From the NCBI GenBank assembly GCA_950295325.1, contig OX485805.1:55578758-55642757 (forward strand): a DNA stretch of 64,000 bases. The letters run 5' to 3'. The DNA is from Polytrichum commune. Taxonomy: Eukaryota > Streptophyta > Polytrichopsida > Polytrichales > Polytrichaceae. The notes beneath the pieces are model-generated. The model was not told the origin of the DNA and searched no databases. It worked only from the letters and a program-made list of their open reading frames with translations. Below, one piece after another: positions 11,601-21,555 of this stretch (positions are counted from its first letter, which is position 1; the number at the start of each line of letters is the position of its first letter). The position numbers and the translations under genes are program-made.

Positions 11601-14600
11601 TGAACGAAGAGGATAAAAATTAGTTTGAACCTCCTCAAGGAAAAAATAATTTTCGCTAACCCTAACAAAATATATGGAGCGAAATTGCTTGACAATATCA
11701 ATCATGTTTCAAGGCTCAAGCATATCACACGAATACCACTTGGTTTAGGGCATGCTCCTTACATCTCTTGCAAATATTGGATATCCAAAAGTTGGTTTGG
11801 AAATTCTCCTCCCAATGAATTGTTATTCATATAGCTAGCCCCACATTGCACACACAATGGTTAATGTAGCCTCTACTCTCAATGTTACTTGGAGGATGGT
11901 GTATCGAGCGTGATATTGAGACATTCAGACGAAACGAGTTATTGTAAATGAAACTTTGAAACATAACAAATGCAAGTTGCTACTTTGTTGGACTTACATT
12001 TTACTTAAATACGGGAGGCTGGAGTTAGTGGAAATAGTAAAATTGTTGAAGAAATTGTTGGAAAGATCTATATATGTATAGTTTATAACGTCGGTGGACA
12101 TGCTGGTCATATTGGTGAAGAAGTTGTGACTAAGATTTCTGAAACTCACAACATTTAAATCAAACCATTGGTCATTCACCTTGGAATAATATCGTAACTA
12201 GAAAAAGCTTATTTTTGCATCACCAAACAAAAAAAATGGATCCACCTCTTTCATTTGTTCCTTCCAAATAACAGCTCCTATGTTCAACGCACAAGTTTAA
12301 ATTTGGATGTTCGATAACATTCTCAAGCTATAATAATGATAAATTTTCTCTGAGGAACTTACAAAGTACTGTCGCCGTTGAAGGCACTAAAATTCACTGT
12401 TCCATTTAGTTTGTTGTTGCTTAAAGATCTGCAAAACACAAAACAAGTGATAGAGTTGATTACTTTGAGACATGTATGAACATCAGATTGGCTGTGCATA
12501 CTCTTCAATCTATGTGAATCTCTTTCAAGAGTCTTCTTTTCCTCACTCAAAGGTGGATGCTTACTTCTTCAAACTATTATTGTCGTTGAAACTTGAAAAT
12601 AAGAGTATTTGTAAAATCTGAATCGGCTAGGAGCTTACAAAGTTGAAAGATAAAGGAAAGAGCCATTCAATCCATTAAAGTCCACTGGTCCACTGAAGTC
12701 ATTGTTGGATAGATCTCTGCAACAACATGCATTATTAAACATTATTTGGCGTACTAGGTTTCAAGTTGAAGTTCCGCGGAGTAAATGTTGGCAGCCACTG
12801 GATTTCTCCCGAAACCGAGTAGTAGAAGTATATCAACTTGAAGATTAAGTAATCTCTCTCTCTCTCTCATATTGGATTGTATCAATTTATAGACTTATTT
12901 TCAAAAGGCAACCAAATTTTGGTGATGGTTTGTTTCCAAACTTATGGATAATCTAACACTCCAAAGTGCATGTGTTCTTATGTTATGCATGTGTGCATTT
13001 AACGTATGGGTTCCTAGTCTTCTTGACCTCAACTTGGCATAGTTTTCGTGTGTTTAGACTGTACTAGGAGTTCTATAGAGCTAAACAATTTTATATTTAC
13101 TCTAGAATTACATCTAGAATATTAACTTTCATTTATAGATCATTTCTAAGATAAGTTCAACCAATACGAATGTGTCAGATTTAAGTTTTTTTAGACCTAA
13201 CATTACCCTCGTACCCTCAACAAACCCCACCCCATTCATCCCAATGTCAAGGCACTTGTCAACTAACTATGCCAATAAGAACACAAAGTCATATACTTCA
13301 AATTAGAGAAGCAAGTGGTTAGAGTTGACCCTAAACTACCAAATGATAGTGGAGAGGTACCCAAAACCAAACTAAGTGGTTGGCGGTTCAAATCCTGGTC
13401 ATGAAATCTTCTCTCTACTCGACAGATGAAACTAGCCATGTGGCCACGTGCCTCTCGTGTTTGAAAATAAAAAATAAATTGAAAATCAGAGAAGCAAGTC
13501 TCTTACAAATAAAGAAGGGAAGGCATAAGAATCAAAGCTTTGAAATCCACTTGTCCACTTAGAGCATTGTTGCTTAAATCCCTGCAATCATATAAAAATT
13601 ACCATTGTCCATATTGGAAAGTTGTTATTAAAAAAATTTGATTAATAAATGGAAAGAAATTATACTAGACATGTGGTTTGTAACATTACTCAGCTGATGA
13701 ATTATGTTCAATTGCCATAACTTTAGATTCCGTTTGAAGCATTCAAAATTTGAAATTTGGAGACTTGCTACCCAAATATAATGTGGGACCCTTGAACACA
13801 ACTCACCATTTGAGTTTTAAAATAAAAAATAAATTGAAAATCAGAGAAGCAAGTCTCTTACAAAGAAGTAAGGAGAGGCATAACAATCAAAGCTTTGAAA
13901 TCCACTTGTCCACTTAGAGCATTGTTGCTTAAATACCTGCAATCATATAAAAATTACCATTGTCCATATTGGCAAATTGTTATTAAAAAACATTGATTAA
14001 TAAATAAAAAGAAATTATACTAGACATGTGGTTTGTAACATTACTCAGCTGATGAATTATGTTCAATTGCCATAACTTTAGATTCCGTTTGAAGCATTCA
14101 AAATTTGAAATTTGGAGACTTAATTCCCAAATCTAATGTGGGACCCTTGAATACAACTCACCATTTGAGTAATGTTATGTTGACCTTTGATCATCCTCCC
14201 ATTAAGGTGACATATGTGGGGGCATTCACGGTTGAGGTACTACTTTTGGGACAAATGACTTAAGGACTATGTCGCATTGATCTTGGTTTTTATCATGATT
14301 TATTATTATTTGATCAATAAATTTTACATAAATAAGTAGATAGTTCATAAGCTTTATCAAGAAATATTTTTATTATTATTTAATAATCACCCTAAACCCT
14401 AAACCCTGGGCCACATCAATGGCATGTTTTTGCTATTTAGGTGTGCATTGGAGGTCAATTATTTCCTATTTTGCATCTTAGTACCTTGGTATAAGTGTAT
14501 TGTGTCCGTTCATATAATTTTTTTGTCCAATTCTAATACTAGACGTTCCTTTTACGTGTGGCCGTAATTATATGTATTTTTGGCCATGTTTGGTGCCTCA

Positions 14601-17600
14601 TGTAAAATTGGGCAATTGGTATTCAATACATACTTGGTTCTATTGGTACACACTTGAACGATGATTGTGAGGAAAAAATTTGGGATCGTTTCGATTGATT
14701 CTTGTTGTCCTTTTCATTCCTTGATCCTAAGGTGAACAATTAAGACAACACTCCTAAATGTCCTTTAAGGAATCAAAATGATATCTTAGATGACCCTATT
14801 CCTTCTAAATTAACTTTGTCGGTGTACTCAATATGGAGCATGAAATGTAGGTATGATCCAAAATATGCTTCACAATACAAATCTAAGCATACCAAGCATG
14901 TGAAGTTATCTAAAAAAGTCCTTTTTCCGTTAGACACCCAAAAGTAGTACCCCAACCGTGAATGCCCCCATGTATGCTATTTTTTCAACATAGAATGAGG
15001 ATATGATATGAACACATTGAAGTCTATAAGACAATGTAACCAATTATATGAGAGTAAAATGGAAAAATTGGATATTAAATTACTCAATCATTTGCATATC
15101 TATTGAGACGAGTATAATTATCACAAGCAAAGAAGCTCAAATATTTGATTGTCAACCATGCTTTTAGAAAGAGGAAAATAGATATTGTTAGTTTCATAAA
15201 TGGTTTCATCGTGATAAAAAGGCCAGGCAGGTTAGGTTTTACTATCAAAAATGAAATTCTCCCAAAAAAGAAAAAAAGAACATTCTTGACGTGATTTATG
15301 GCCAAGCTTTTTGTACAAGAACACAGACTCCAGCGACTAAGGTAATTTCTCTTCATTATTGAGTGGTGAAATTGAAAAGCTTTTAGCCATTTGTCAGAAA
15401 CTATATTTTCTAGTGTCTAGATATACAAGCTGGTGCAGGTTAAGAATCTCACATATTCTCAATTGTAGTATTCGCGTTGAACGTTGGGATGGCTCCAATG
15501 AATGAGTTACAACTCAAGTTTCTGCCAATCATCCATGATAACTTTGATTAAGAGCTGCAAAAGTCACATACCTAAGATAGATAGGTCATAGAGAAGTTAC
15601 TTTTCCCAACTAGCCCACATCTCCTAGGATTCAAAACACGCAATTAGCATGAGATGGTTAGCAAATTCAAATAAAAGCCATAGCCGCATTCCCTACAAAC
15701 TTTTGAGAGCTGATATGAATATTTGATTAGTTGTCAAGGTGAAGATTCTTATGCTCATCAAGCGGTTATATAAGTTCCTCCTACTTATGTTGATTATTGA
15801 ACCTAGACTGACTCACATATTTTGAGCATGGAGTCCAATCGCTTTTGGACGCATATGTTTTTGGAATTCATTCTTGGATCCACACATGATCACACACCAC
15901 TCAAATGAAGGTGTCCAAATTAAGATAAGTAACCGAATTAAGCATGTGAACCTTATGCCTCGTTGGAGCTTCTAGGCTTCAGGAGTTCAGGAATCAAGCC
16001 ATAGCCCACCCCACAATTCATAGATAAAGGAATGCACATCGAATTGCTAATTTATTCCATTATATTGATAAGTGGCACTCTCCAAGCAAGAAGTACGATT
16101 GATTAACTTACAAATTTACCAAATTCATTTGTATGTCGAGTAAAAAGTTCAAACTTCCATTGAGTTGGTTACTATCCAAGAATCTGCATCACACACATAT
16201 GGATTGGTTAAACTTTAATCTTATGATTCTTTTGTGTAATGTGCGCAACAATCATGTAATCTAATAAGAAGAGAACTAGTGATCAAAACATGCTAGTTGA
16301 ACATAAATGTCCAAAAAATTAATTTTACTTGAAGCATGACTAGCGAATATAGCTCCCCTGACTTTAAAAAATTAGAAACCATCTATAAGTTGGGGTAGCT
16401 AAGATATCTCACAAGTATGTTAGATTATTCTTGAAAGTGGAGGATTTGAATGATGGCACCTTGCCACTGAAAAGGTTATTTGACAAGTACCTGCCATATA
16501 TGCATGACAATATGTGAAAGAAATTTAATGTGCACAACGATAGATAGATAGATAGATATGTAAAAAATAAACGTTGGCTCCTAGCACAACAAGCACAAAT
16601 TAAGAGCCTCTTTATTCATAAACCATTGTCCTTTTCTAAGGCGGGAGGGGAGGAACTCAATGTGTGCATGTATTGTGCATGGGATAATGAATGTATACAA
16701 AATTTGTTCATGATACCCATACTTAATCATGAACAAGCTACATGAATAAAAGAAGAAGAAGTTATTACAGTGATTATGCTAAGTCAAATTGAGGTATTTT
16801 TGTTGCAAGGTTCACAAAAAATCCTTTAGCATGAGCATGGTGTTCATTAGCTCCTAGGCTAGTAAGCTCAACGTAAACAAATAACTTGACATGCATAAAT
16901 TGAAAGAATGCCTTACAACCAATTAAGATAACGTGGCATCTCTGCTATGACATTCAAACTCCCATTGAGACGATTGTTTCTCAAGTCTCTGACCAACACA
17001 ATTCAAGTCGACATGTTTGTTGAGTCAAGGAAGTATGAGGATTAGAAAATATCAAATACATTGAGGTGGCCATCTGTGTATCAAAACAAACTTGCACCAA
17101 CCAACTCCTAGCTAAACATAGATAGAAACACATATAGCAAACAATGAGATACTACAATGCACCATGTCCTCCTAGTCTGAATGAAATGACGCAATCATGA
17201 AACCCATGATTTGGGTCAACCTTATTTAATTTCATATAAAATACTAAAGTGTTCCTCTTTAAAATTTAGTGTTTTTAAGCCAGTCCACATTCCTTTCAGT
17301 TTAAGTATGAACATTATTGTCTACTGTAAGATTAATATAAAGCAAATGATGGAGAACAAAAATAACTACTGTAAGTTGTAGTAACTTGAAAATCTCATCA
17401 AGAGAGACAAGTGATGAATTGGGAAAAATGGAACTCACAAAGTGTTGAGACTTGTCAAATTCTTTAACGCCACAGGTAATTCACCCGCTATTGAGAAAGT
17501 GTCATTGGTGTTGGTTTCAACTTCGTCATATGTGCCGGAGATTCCAAGTAAGCTATGTTTGTGAAAGGCATTCATCAACACCAACACAAACGTAGGCCAT

Positions 17601-20600
17601 CAGAAATGCATTAGAATTCACAATCATATAAACTATTGGGATGAATTGTTGATCACAATTCATCCCATGGACTTACACATTATAAGGAATCTCCAATATG
17701 GTTAAGGCGAGTAAATTAGAGTGCGAAAATTATGAGATCTATTCAATGGAGTGTGCACTTGAAGGCAACGATGGCCACACTACCATCCTCAAGTTTGATA
17801 GACAAGGATTCTATTTTGACGATCCCCAACATTATGTGCATAAGCTTCACTTTGTCTAGATGACACTTGGAAATTTGGAATTAACGGTTGAAATTAACCT
17901 CACTTTGTCCAGGTGATGATAAAATCGAGAATTTGCACTGAATACAGTGTGCATTCTTGGTTAGTACAACTTCGAAAGTTACTGTGCATAAAGGTTGCAA
18001 AATTGTGGTGCTCGCCAAAACATCATTCATTCATTTGGGTAAGTTCCACCGACTCTGGAATAAGTAAATTATGTTCTATGGACCCGTAAACAAAATACAC
18101 TCTAAACTCCGTAATATCACGCTTGCGGCAATCAAAGTGTACATGGTATAAAGGAGTTCTCTAGCGTTAACATGGATGTGAGATAAAAGAGAATTAGTCT
18201 ATCATGGGAAATAATGGAATTATAACACAAAGTCAATATTGCAAAAATGATAATAATTGCAATGGATGACAATGTGATGCGTGCGAGGATGCAAGTTGAC
18301 TAAAGTGTATACAAATGACACTTGGATTTAGTGTGCTCAAGAATATCCTCCTCTTGCATACTAAAATGGGAACACATGACACTTGTCATTAGTATGCTCA
18401 ATAATATCTTCCCCTTGCACACTAAACTGTAAGACTCTCATCTCAAGTATCCCAAGTTGCTACACTAAATGTGATAATGTAAATAATGTTTCACTTAAAA
18501 AAGTTACTTAATATGTTGATGAATAATATCATATTGGCAATCAACTAATGTAACACTTTGAGACCTCTAGGCGTCTAGTTTAAGCCCAAGTTGCAAATAG
18601 TGTACGTTACATTAAAATACCATAAATGGTGTAGGAAGTTTTGGAGAATGTTCATACATTCAGGCTAACACTTGGAAATTTGGGTGTAGTTATATTCTTG
18701 GCATTATTCACATGATGTATTGTTCATCCCAACATTATTCGTTGAAAATATTATTCATAGAAACAATCTTCACCAACAATACCGACACTATTCACAATAT
18801 TCATACTATTCATACCGACGTTATTCACTATCATACTAGCATCAATTCATTCTTATTATTCATAGAAACAATATTCACCAACAATATCGACAAGCACAAT
18901 ATTCATACTATTCATACCGACATTATTCACTATCATATCATAATCAAATTATTCTTATTATCAAAGTTTCTTTTCATCAAGGTAAGACAATGGAGGCTCA
19001 TATCAAATGCTAAATGTTGAAGAGGAACTCAACCATACGGTTGAAAAATGTTATGGTTATTCAAATTTCTCAAGCATGGAGGTGGTTTACGATAGTATTT
19101 AAGATTGAGGTCACAAAGTAACTTTACGCCACACTCAACAATACGTAGTTACATCCAATAATGTGTGACACAACAATTTTCAATCAAACAGTGAACCATG
19201 ACACTATTTTTTATGTCTTTCACACAATTCAAATTTTTTATTGCATTGTGTAACTATGAATAAGCTACCAATGTTCTGTAAACCTTGCTAAATTATCAAG
19301 TCCTTCCTTATTTTCCATATCAAATTTATATCTCAATCCAATGTACTTCCAAAAATGATATAGACGATCATTTCATTTGACATCTTCTTTATGTTGAGTC
19401 CCGCAAACTTGCGTGCATCATGACACATTGAACCTGCCAGAATTATTTTAGGTAATGAAATAAGCAAAGAGAACAAGATAAGTAAAATACCTCAAAGAAG
19501 TCACATCGTTGGTTAGAATACCATTCTGTAGTGAACAGGAAACACCAATCCAATTGGTACAAGGGTTTGTGTTGAGTGACCAGTTTAGTGCTCCAGACAT
19601 CTTGGGGTTACTTGCATTCCATGTTTCAAAGATGTCGAACATTGCTTTTTCTGCAACACAAAAAATTATCACCATTGAAAAATTACATAATCAAAAGTTG
19701 AACTTGAACATTATATAAACATATGAGACTTGGACAACACATCGTGCGTTGAAGCAAATCGTGTTGTGTCATTGTAAAACTTAAAAATTTACCACTATAG
19801 TGGATTTACAAGTTCGTCTACTAAAGCAATTCTCATATGTCCAAGTCTCATATATTGGTAGTGGGAGGTGTGCACATGAAGCATATACAAAAGCCTCAAA
19901 CATGACAACCCCTTTAATGCTGGATGAATGTGGTGTAAAAATTTAACAAAGTAAATTAAGCTTGCACATTGTAAAATAACAACACCTTTTGGCACAAGGT
20001 CAATGGGCACACCTTCATCATCGCCTCATCTCATGATAGGTTCACATCATGGCACATGAGATTCATTTCAAACTTCTTTGTAAGCTCATCTAGATTCTAG
20101 AATGTATATGTCCTTTCCACAAAGCAACGCAAAGCAATCATGATCACAAATTCTTCAAGAACATAAACTCGGGCCTTCCAATTTGCAAAGTTCTTACGGT
20201 TCCTTAGGATTAATATTTTCAATTCTCTAGACTTCACTCCTTCTACATGTCTGACTGCGACTAGATTTTGCCAACTATTGAACAAATAACTTGGTGGCTT
20301 CGTCAACTCAATTAGAATATTCAAAAGTTTGAACAAGTGAAACTTAGAATTGTTTGCATGGTTTCAAAATTTCAAACATTATTTGAAGATGTTAACATGG
20401 TAAGCATGTACATCGATAGATTGTGAATTAGTCAAAGACAAGTTGTTCTTTTCTGCAAGTATTAACAAACATGCTAGTTTTAAGATGACATGGACTTCTT
20501 CCATTCATTTCCAAAATTTTCCATGTGCTAAGCAACTCACTTAATCTACAATTTCATACGATTTTCAACAAATTTTTGTTCTTGGAAATTCTCAAAGAAT

Positions 20601-20896
20601 TCAATAATAGTAATTATACTCTTGGTTAATTAATAGGGTAATATTGTCCAAGTCCGTAATGCCATTGCCCAGAAGTGAACCCGTAATGTGCTATGGGATA
20701 AACTCATTTTCATTCTTATCAAGCAATAACTTATCCACAAAAAAATGTACTTCCAACAATCAATGGCTATATGGTGCGATAATTACTCACCACTCAATGA
20801 CAAATTTTGGTTGGCAATGCAGATGTCAGAGACTGTGAGCAGAATCAAGAGAGCTATGAACACCGACGAACCTTGTAGCACGAGTGATGACTCCAT
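5295..20896 (-). CDS. LRR receptor-like Ser/Thr kinase, copy 1 (complete 20-exon model)
   Basis: A plasma-membrane LRR receptor-like kinase, built by hand from splice sites. Exons in transcript order: 20791-20896, 19491-19650, 17439-17552, 16917-16988, 16413-16490, 16112-16183, 15453-15521, 13862-13936, 13507-13581, 12639-12716, 12363-12428, 11998-12138, 11428-11595, 9421-9518, 9035-9169, 8647-8765, 8253-8460, 7323-7569, 6673-6823, 5295-5633. All introns are GT-AG and the phases agree throughout. The sum is 2571 bases, giving 856 residues and a stop. The order is signal peptide, LRR ectodomain, cysteine-pair stalk, transmembrane helix, kinase. The kinase shows a GEGGFG loop, VAVK lysine, HRD, DFG and SPEYA, so it looks active. 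The ligand is unknown. No malectin-like domain is visible between the LRRs and the membrane. The ectodomain end resembles LRR-RLK subfamily VIII-1 and the kinase resembles VIII-2; this placement is from memory of the families. Very weak LRR exons could have been missed. Confidence 0.88.
6673..7569 (-). CDS. LRR-RLK copy 1, exons 18-19: catalytic and activation loops
   Basis: Exon 7323-7569 encodes [34 protein letters not shown] (HRD with the catalytic Asp near residue 651; the preceding Arg makes it an RD kinase) and IADFGLAF (Mg-binding Asp). Exon 6673-6823 encodes [30 protein letters not shown] and [10 protein letters not shown]. All catalytic residues expected of an active Ser/Thr kinase are present. 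Confidence 0.88.
8253..8765 (-). CDS. LRR-RLK copy 1, exons 16-17: kinase N-lobe
   Basis: Exon 8647-8765 encodes the juxtamembrane segment and the start of the kinase: [20 protein letters not shown], then [11 protein letters not shown] (glycine-rich loop). Exon 8253-8460 encodes [15 protein letters not shown] (ATP-binding Lys in VAVK), the alphaC segment with FLNEV (Glu), then [12 protein letters not shown] and [17 protein letters not shown] (hinge). This wording is typical of plant LRR-VIII-2-like and related RLK kinases. The exon is almost identical in copy 2. Confidence 0.88.
9035..9169 (-). CDS. LRR-RLK copy 1, exon 15: transmembrane helix
   Basis: Encodes [10 protein letters not shown], a 20-residue hydrophobic helix ([20 protein letters not shown]), then [15 protein letters not shown]. 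The basic residues after the helix fit a single-pass type I topology with the kinase inside the cell. Acceptor TTTGCAG, donor GTGAGT. Confidence 0.85.
9421..11595 (-). CDS. LRR-RLK copy 1, exons 13-14: post-LRR stalk with Cys pair
   Basis: Exon 11428-11595 encodes [15 protein letters not shown] and an extracellular strand region ending NPVL. Exon 9421-9518 encodes [20 protein letters not shown], then [13 protein letters not shown]. The GNPYC...C pair followed by a Ser/Pro-rich stretch resembles the segment just before the membrane in subfamily VIII-1 LRR-RLKs. In copy 2 the Trp formed across this splice junction is a Leu. The 1.9 kb intron between the exons holds the hAT-like MITE at 10036-10374 and the inverted repeat at 11140-11295. 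Confidence 0.75.
10036..10374 (+). mobile_element. hAT-like MITE with G-run termini, copy A (in RLK copy 1 intron)
   Basis: The element begins CTCGGGGGGG and ends CCCCCCCGAG. It is flanked by the 8 bp duplication GTTCATTT (10028-10035 and 10375-10382). The paralogous intron of copy 2 holds the empty site with a single GGTTCATTTGG near 55155. Length 339 bp, no coding capacity. An 8 bp target duplication suggests hAT mobilisation, although poly-G termini are unusual. Confidence 0.85.
11140..11295. repeat. 64 bp inverted repeat with a 28-base loop
   Basis: Arms 11140-11203 and 11232-11295 are complementary at 56 of 64 positions by hand alignment. The same place in copy 2 (near 56234) has a single unfolded cataacattattaaacaatg, so the foldback arose in copy 1 only. 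A transcript would form a long stem-loop inside an LRR-RLK intron. Confidence 0.75.
11998..12716 (-). CDS. LRR-RLK copy 1, exons 10-12: C-terminal LRRs
   Basis: Exon 12639-12716 encodes [18 protein letters not shown], exon 12363-12428 encodes [18 protein letters not shown], and exon 11998-12138 (141 bp) encodes nearly two repeats, including [19 protein letters not shown]. The last exon is rich in Asn/Ser/Thr sequons. All use the same 1+2 phase. Lengths differ by a few codons from copy 2 (66, 75 and 141 bp), so the variable loop at the end of each repeat differs between paralogs while the LSNN core is constant. Confidence 0.78.
13316..13480 (+). repeat. Possible SINE-like repeat in the LRR-RLK intron
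   Basis: Contains a good B-box match GGTTCAAATCC at 13385-13395, followed by a body ending in an A-rich tail (aaaataaaaaataaattg). The homologous intron of copy 2 has the same body around 58605-58775 with GTTCGATTCC. Shorter versions occur near 59370 and 61220. The A box is not convincing, so this may be a repeat with a chance B box. Confidence 0.3.
13507..13936 (-). CDS. LRR-RLK copy 1, exons 8-9: recently duplicated LRR exon
   Basis: Exons 13862-13936 and 13507-13581 are both 75 bp and encode almost the same repeat, (Y/D)[16 protein letters not shown]. They sit in a 355 bp direct tandem repeat that includes intron sequence on both sides; the shared intron stretch around 13690-13790 and 14041-14140 is nearly identical. 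Both acceptors (TTGCAG) and both donors (GTAAGA) are intact, so both copies can be spliced in. The result is one extra LRR in the receptor. The duplication must be recent because the introns have hardly diverged. Confidence 0.8.
14218..14969. mobile_element. 752 bp inverted-repeat element with GGGGGCATTCACGG ends, class unclear
   Basis: Termini GGGGGCATTCACGGTTGAGG continue to 33 bp with one mismatch. The flanks are ATGT on both sides (14214-14217, 14970-14973). The empty site gacatatgtatg is kept in the homologous intron units of copy 2 near 59150, 61015 and 61670. It lies in the copy 1 intron between exons 7 and 8. No transposase is encoded. A telomere-like stretch accctaaaccctaaaccct lies inside at about 14390-14408. 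A four-base duplication does not fit the common plant superfamilies well. Confidence 0.78.
15453..16988 (-). CDS. LRR-RLK copy 1, exons 4-7: four single-repeat LRR exons
   Basis: Exons 16917-16988 (72 bp), 16413-16490 (78 bp), 16112-16183 (72 bp) and 15453-15521 (69 bp) each encode one [42 protein letters not shown] and [14 protein letters not shown]. Each begins one base before the DLSNN-type motif and ends two bases into the next Leu codon. Any exon can therefore be lost or duplicated without a frameshift. The matching exons of copy 2 lie past the right edge of the window, apart from the first bases of exon 7. Confidence 0.78.
17439..17552 (-). CDS. LRR-RLK copy 1, exon 3: first LRR segment
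   Basis: Encodes [18 protein letters not shown], then [16 protein letters not shown], the last part being a normal LRR consensus. The acceptor is ACAAACATAG and the donor GTGAGT. The copy 3 counterpart (46976-47098) is three codons longer and has GTCDSG where this copy has GTYDE, so a cysteine differs between paralogs in this loop. Confidence 0.8.
18751..18950. repeat. Two-unit tandem repeat in copy 1 intron 2
   Basis: A 105 bp unit starting ttattcatagaaacaat is repeated once and is rich in attcata/attcac motifs. It lies in the roughly 800 bp stretch (18625-19424) of intron 2 that is absent from the copy 3 relic. Its long open frame is compositional. Confidence 0.65.
19491..19650 (-). CDS. 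LRR-RLK copy 1, exon 2: LRR N-terminal cap
   Basis: The encoded segment reads [18 protein letters not shown], then [12 protein letters not shown] and GVSC. This is the usual plant LRR N-cap pattern: an amphipathic helix, then W...NPC..W.GV.C with two cysteines. The acceptor is TTGTGTTGCAG and the donor GTATTT. Several N-glycosylation sequons (NAS, NWS) fit an extracellular location. A 160 bp counterpart of the same length is preserved at 48099-48258. Confidence 0.85.
20791..20896 (-). CDS. LRR-RLK copy 1, exon 1: start codon and signal peptide
   Basis: Encodes [10 protein letters not shown] followed by a hydrophobic core ([10 protein letters not shown]) and a small-residue cleavage region around DICIA, a classical secretion signal of about 27-29 residues. 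The donor is GTGAGT. The exon ends one base into a codon, and exon 2 supplies AA to make a Glu, so the join is in frame. The start is chosen because it is the Met directly before the hydrophobic segment. The copy 3 relic has no match to this exon. Confidence 0.82.
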
Positions 20897-21555
20897 TTCA
20901 AATTGTGTCTGCAATTCAAGAGAGATAACTATTAAATCACGCCCTAATGTACACGTCAATCACAAGGGCTTCGAAATTTGGAATGGATGTTACAGCATGT
21001 GAAGACTACTCAAAACCCACTATAAATGAATTGCAATTAACTTAGGAGAAGCCGCCATGTCCATATTATACACGAGAGACAACACATTCAAGTCCAATTT
21101 TTTGAGGACTTTGAAGCAATTAAAGTACCGCAAGCAACAATATTATTTTAATTTTGAGTCAAACTATCATACAACACTAGCAATTTCATACGGAATATTT
21201 GAGTGATATTTGGTTAGAGTAGACCTAAGAATGAACACCAAAATGATATGTACTTGGAAGAGATTGGACTAAGTGCTAACCATTCTAGGCTCAATGGTCC
21301 ACATGATTGGAGGGACCTATACAACCATTTAATGGGTACAAGAATCTTCACTTTGATATTGATAATGATAAGATATTCAAATGAGCCCCAAAAATGATGA
21401 GGCAAAAGGCTACGGGCACGATTTAGATGTGCTAATGATCTCACACTAATTGTATATTTTTCCAAATCGTACGAGAAGGGGGTGTAGAGAGAAAAGTATC
21501 CAAATAACACACGTCTAGTTTACTTGAACTTCAACCTCACTAAGGTGTGTCTGGC
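20897..21555. other. Upstream region of kinase copy 1
   Basis: Expected to hold the promoter of the minus-strand kinase gene. A weak TATA-like tttatagt on the minus strand lies near 21020, about 120 bases before the ATG. No other element can be supported. Confidence 0.3.

Noticed and set aside
13385-13395. GGTTCAAATCC as a possible tRNA gene
   Set aside because: No acceptor stem, anticodon arm or convincing A box; at most a SINE-like repeat.
14389-14408. Telomere-like accctaaaccctaaaccct
   Set aside because: Only two to three units, inside a transposon; not a telomere or a meaningful interstitial array.
16543-16558. (agat)n and the (ct)n run near 12850 in kinase introns
   Set aside because: Ordinary short microsatellites without evidence of function.
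18712-19020. 102-codon frame rich in Asn, Thr, His and Ile
   Set aside because: Translation of the 105 bp tandem repeat inside kinase intron 2.
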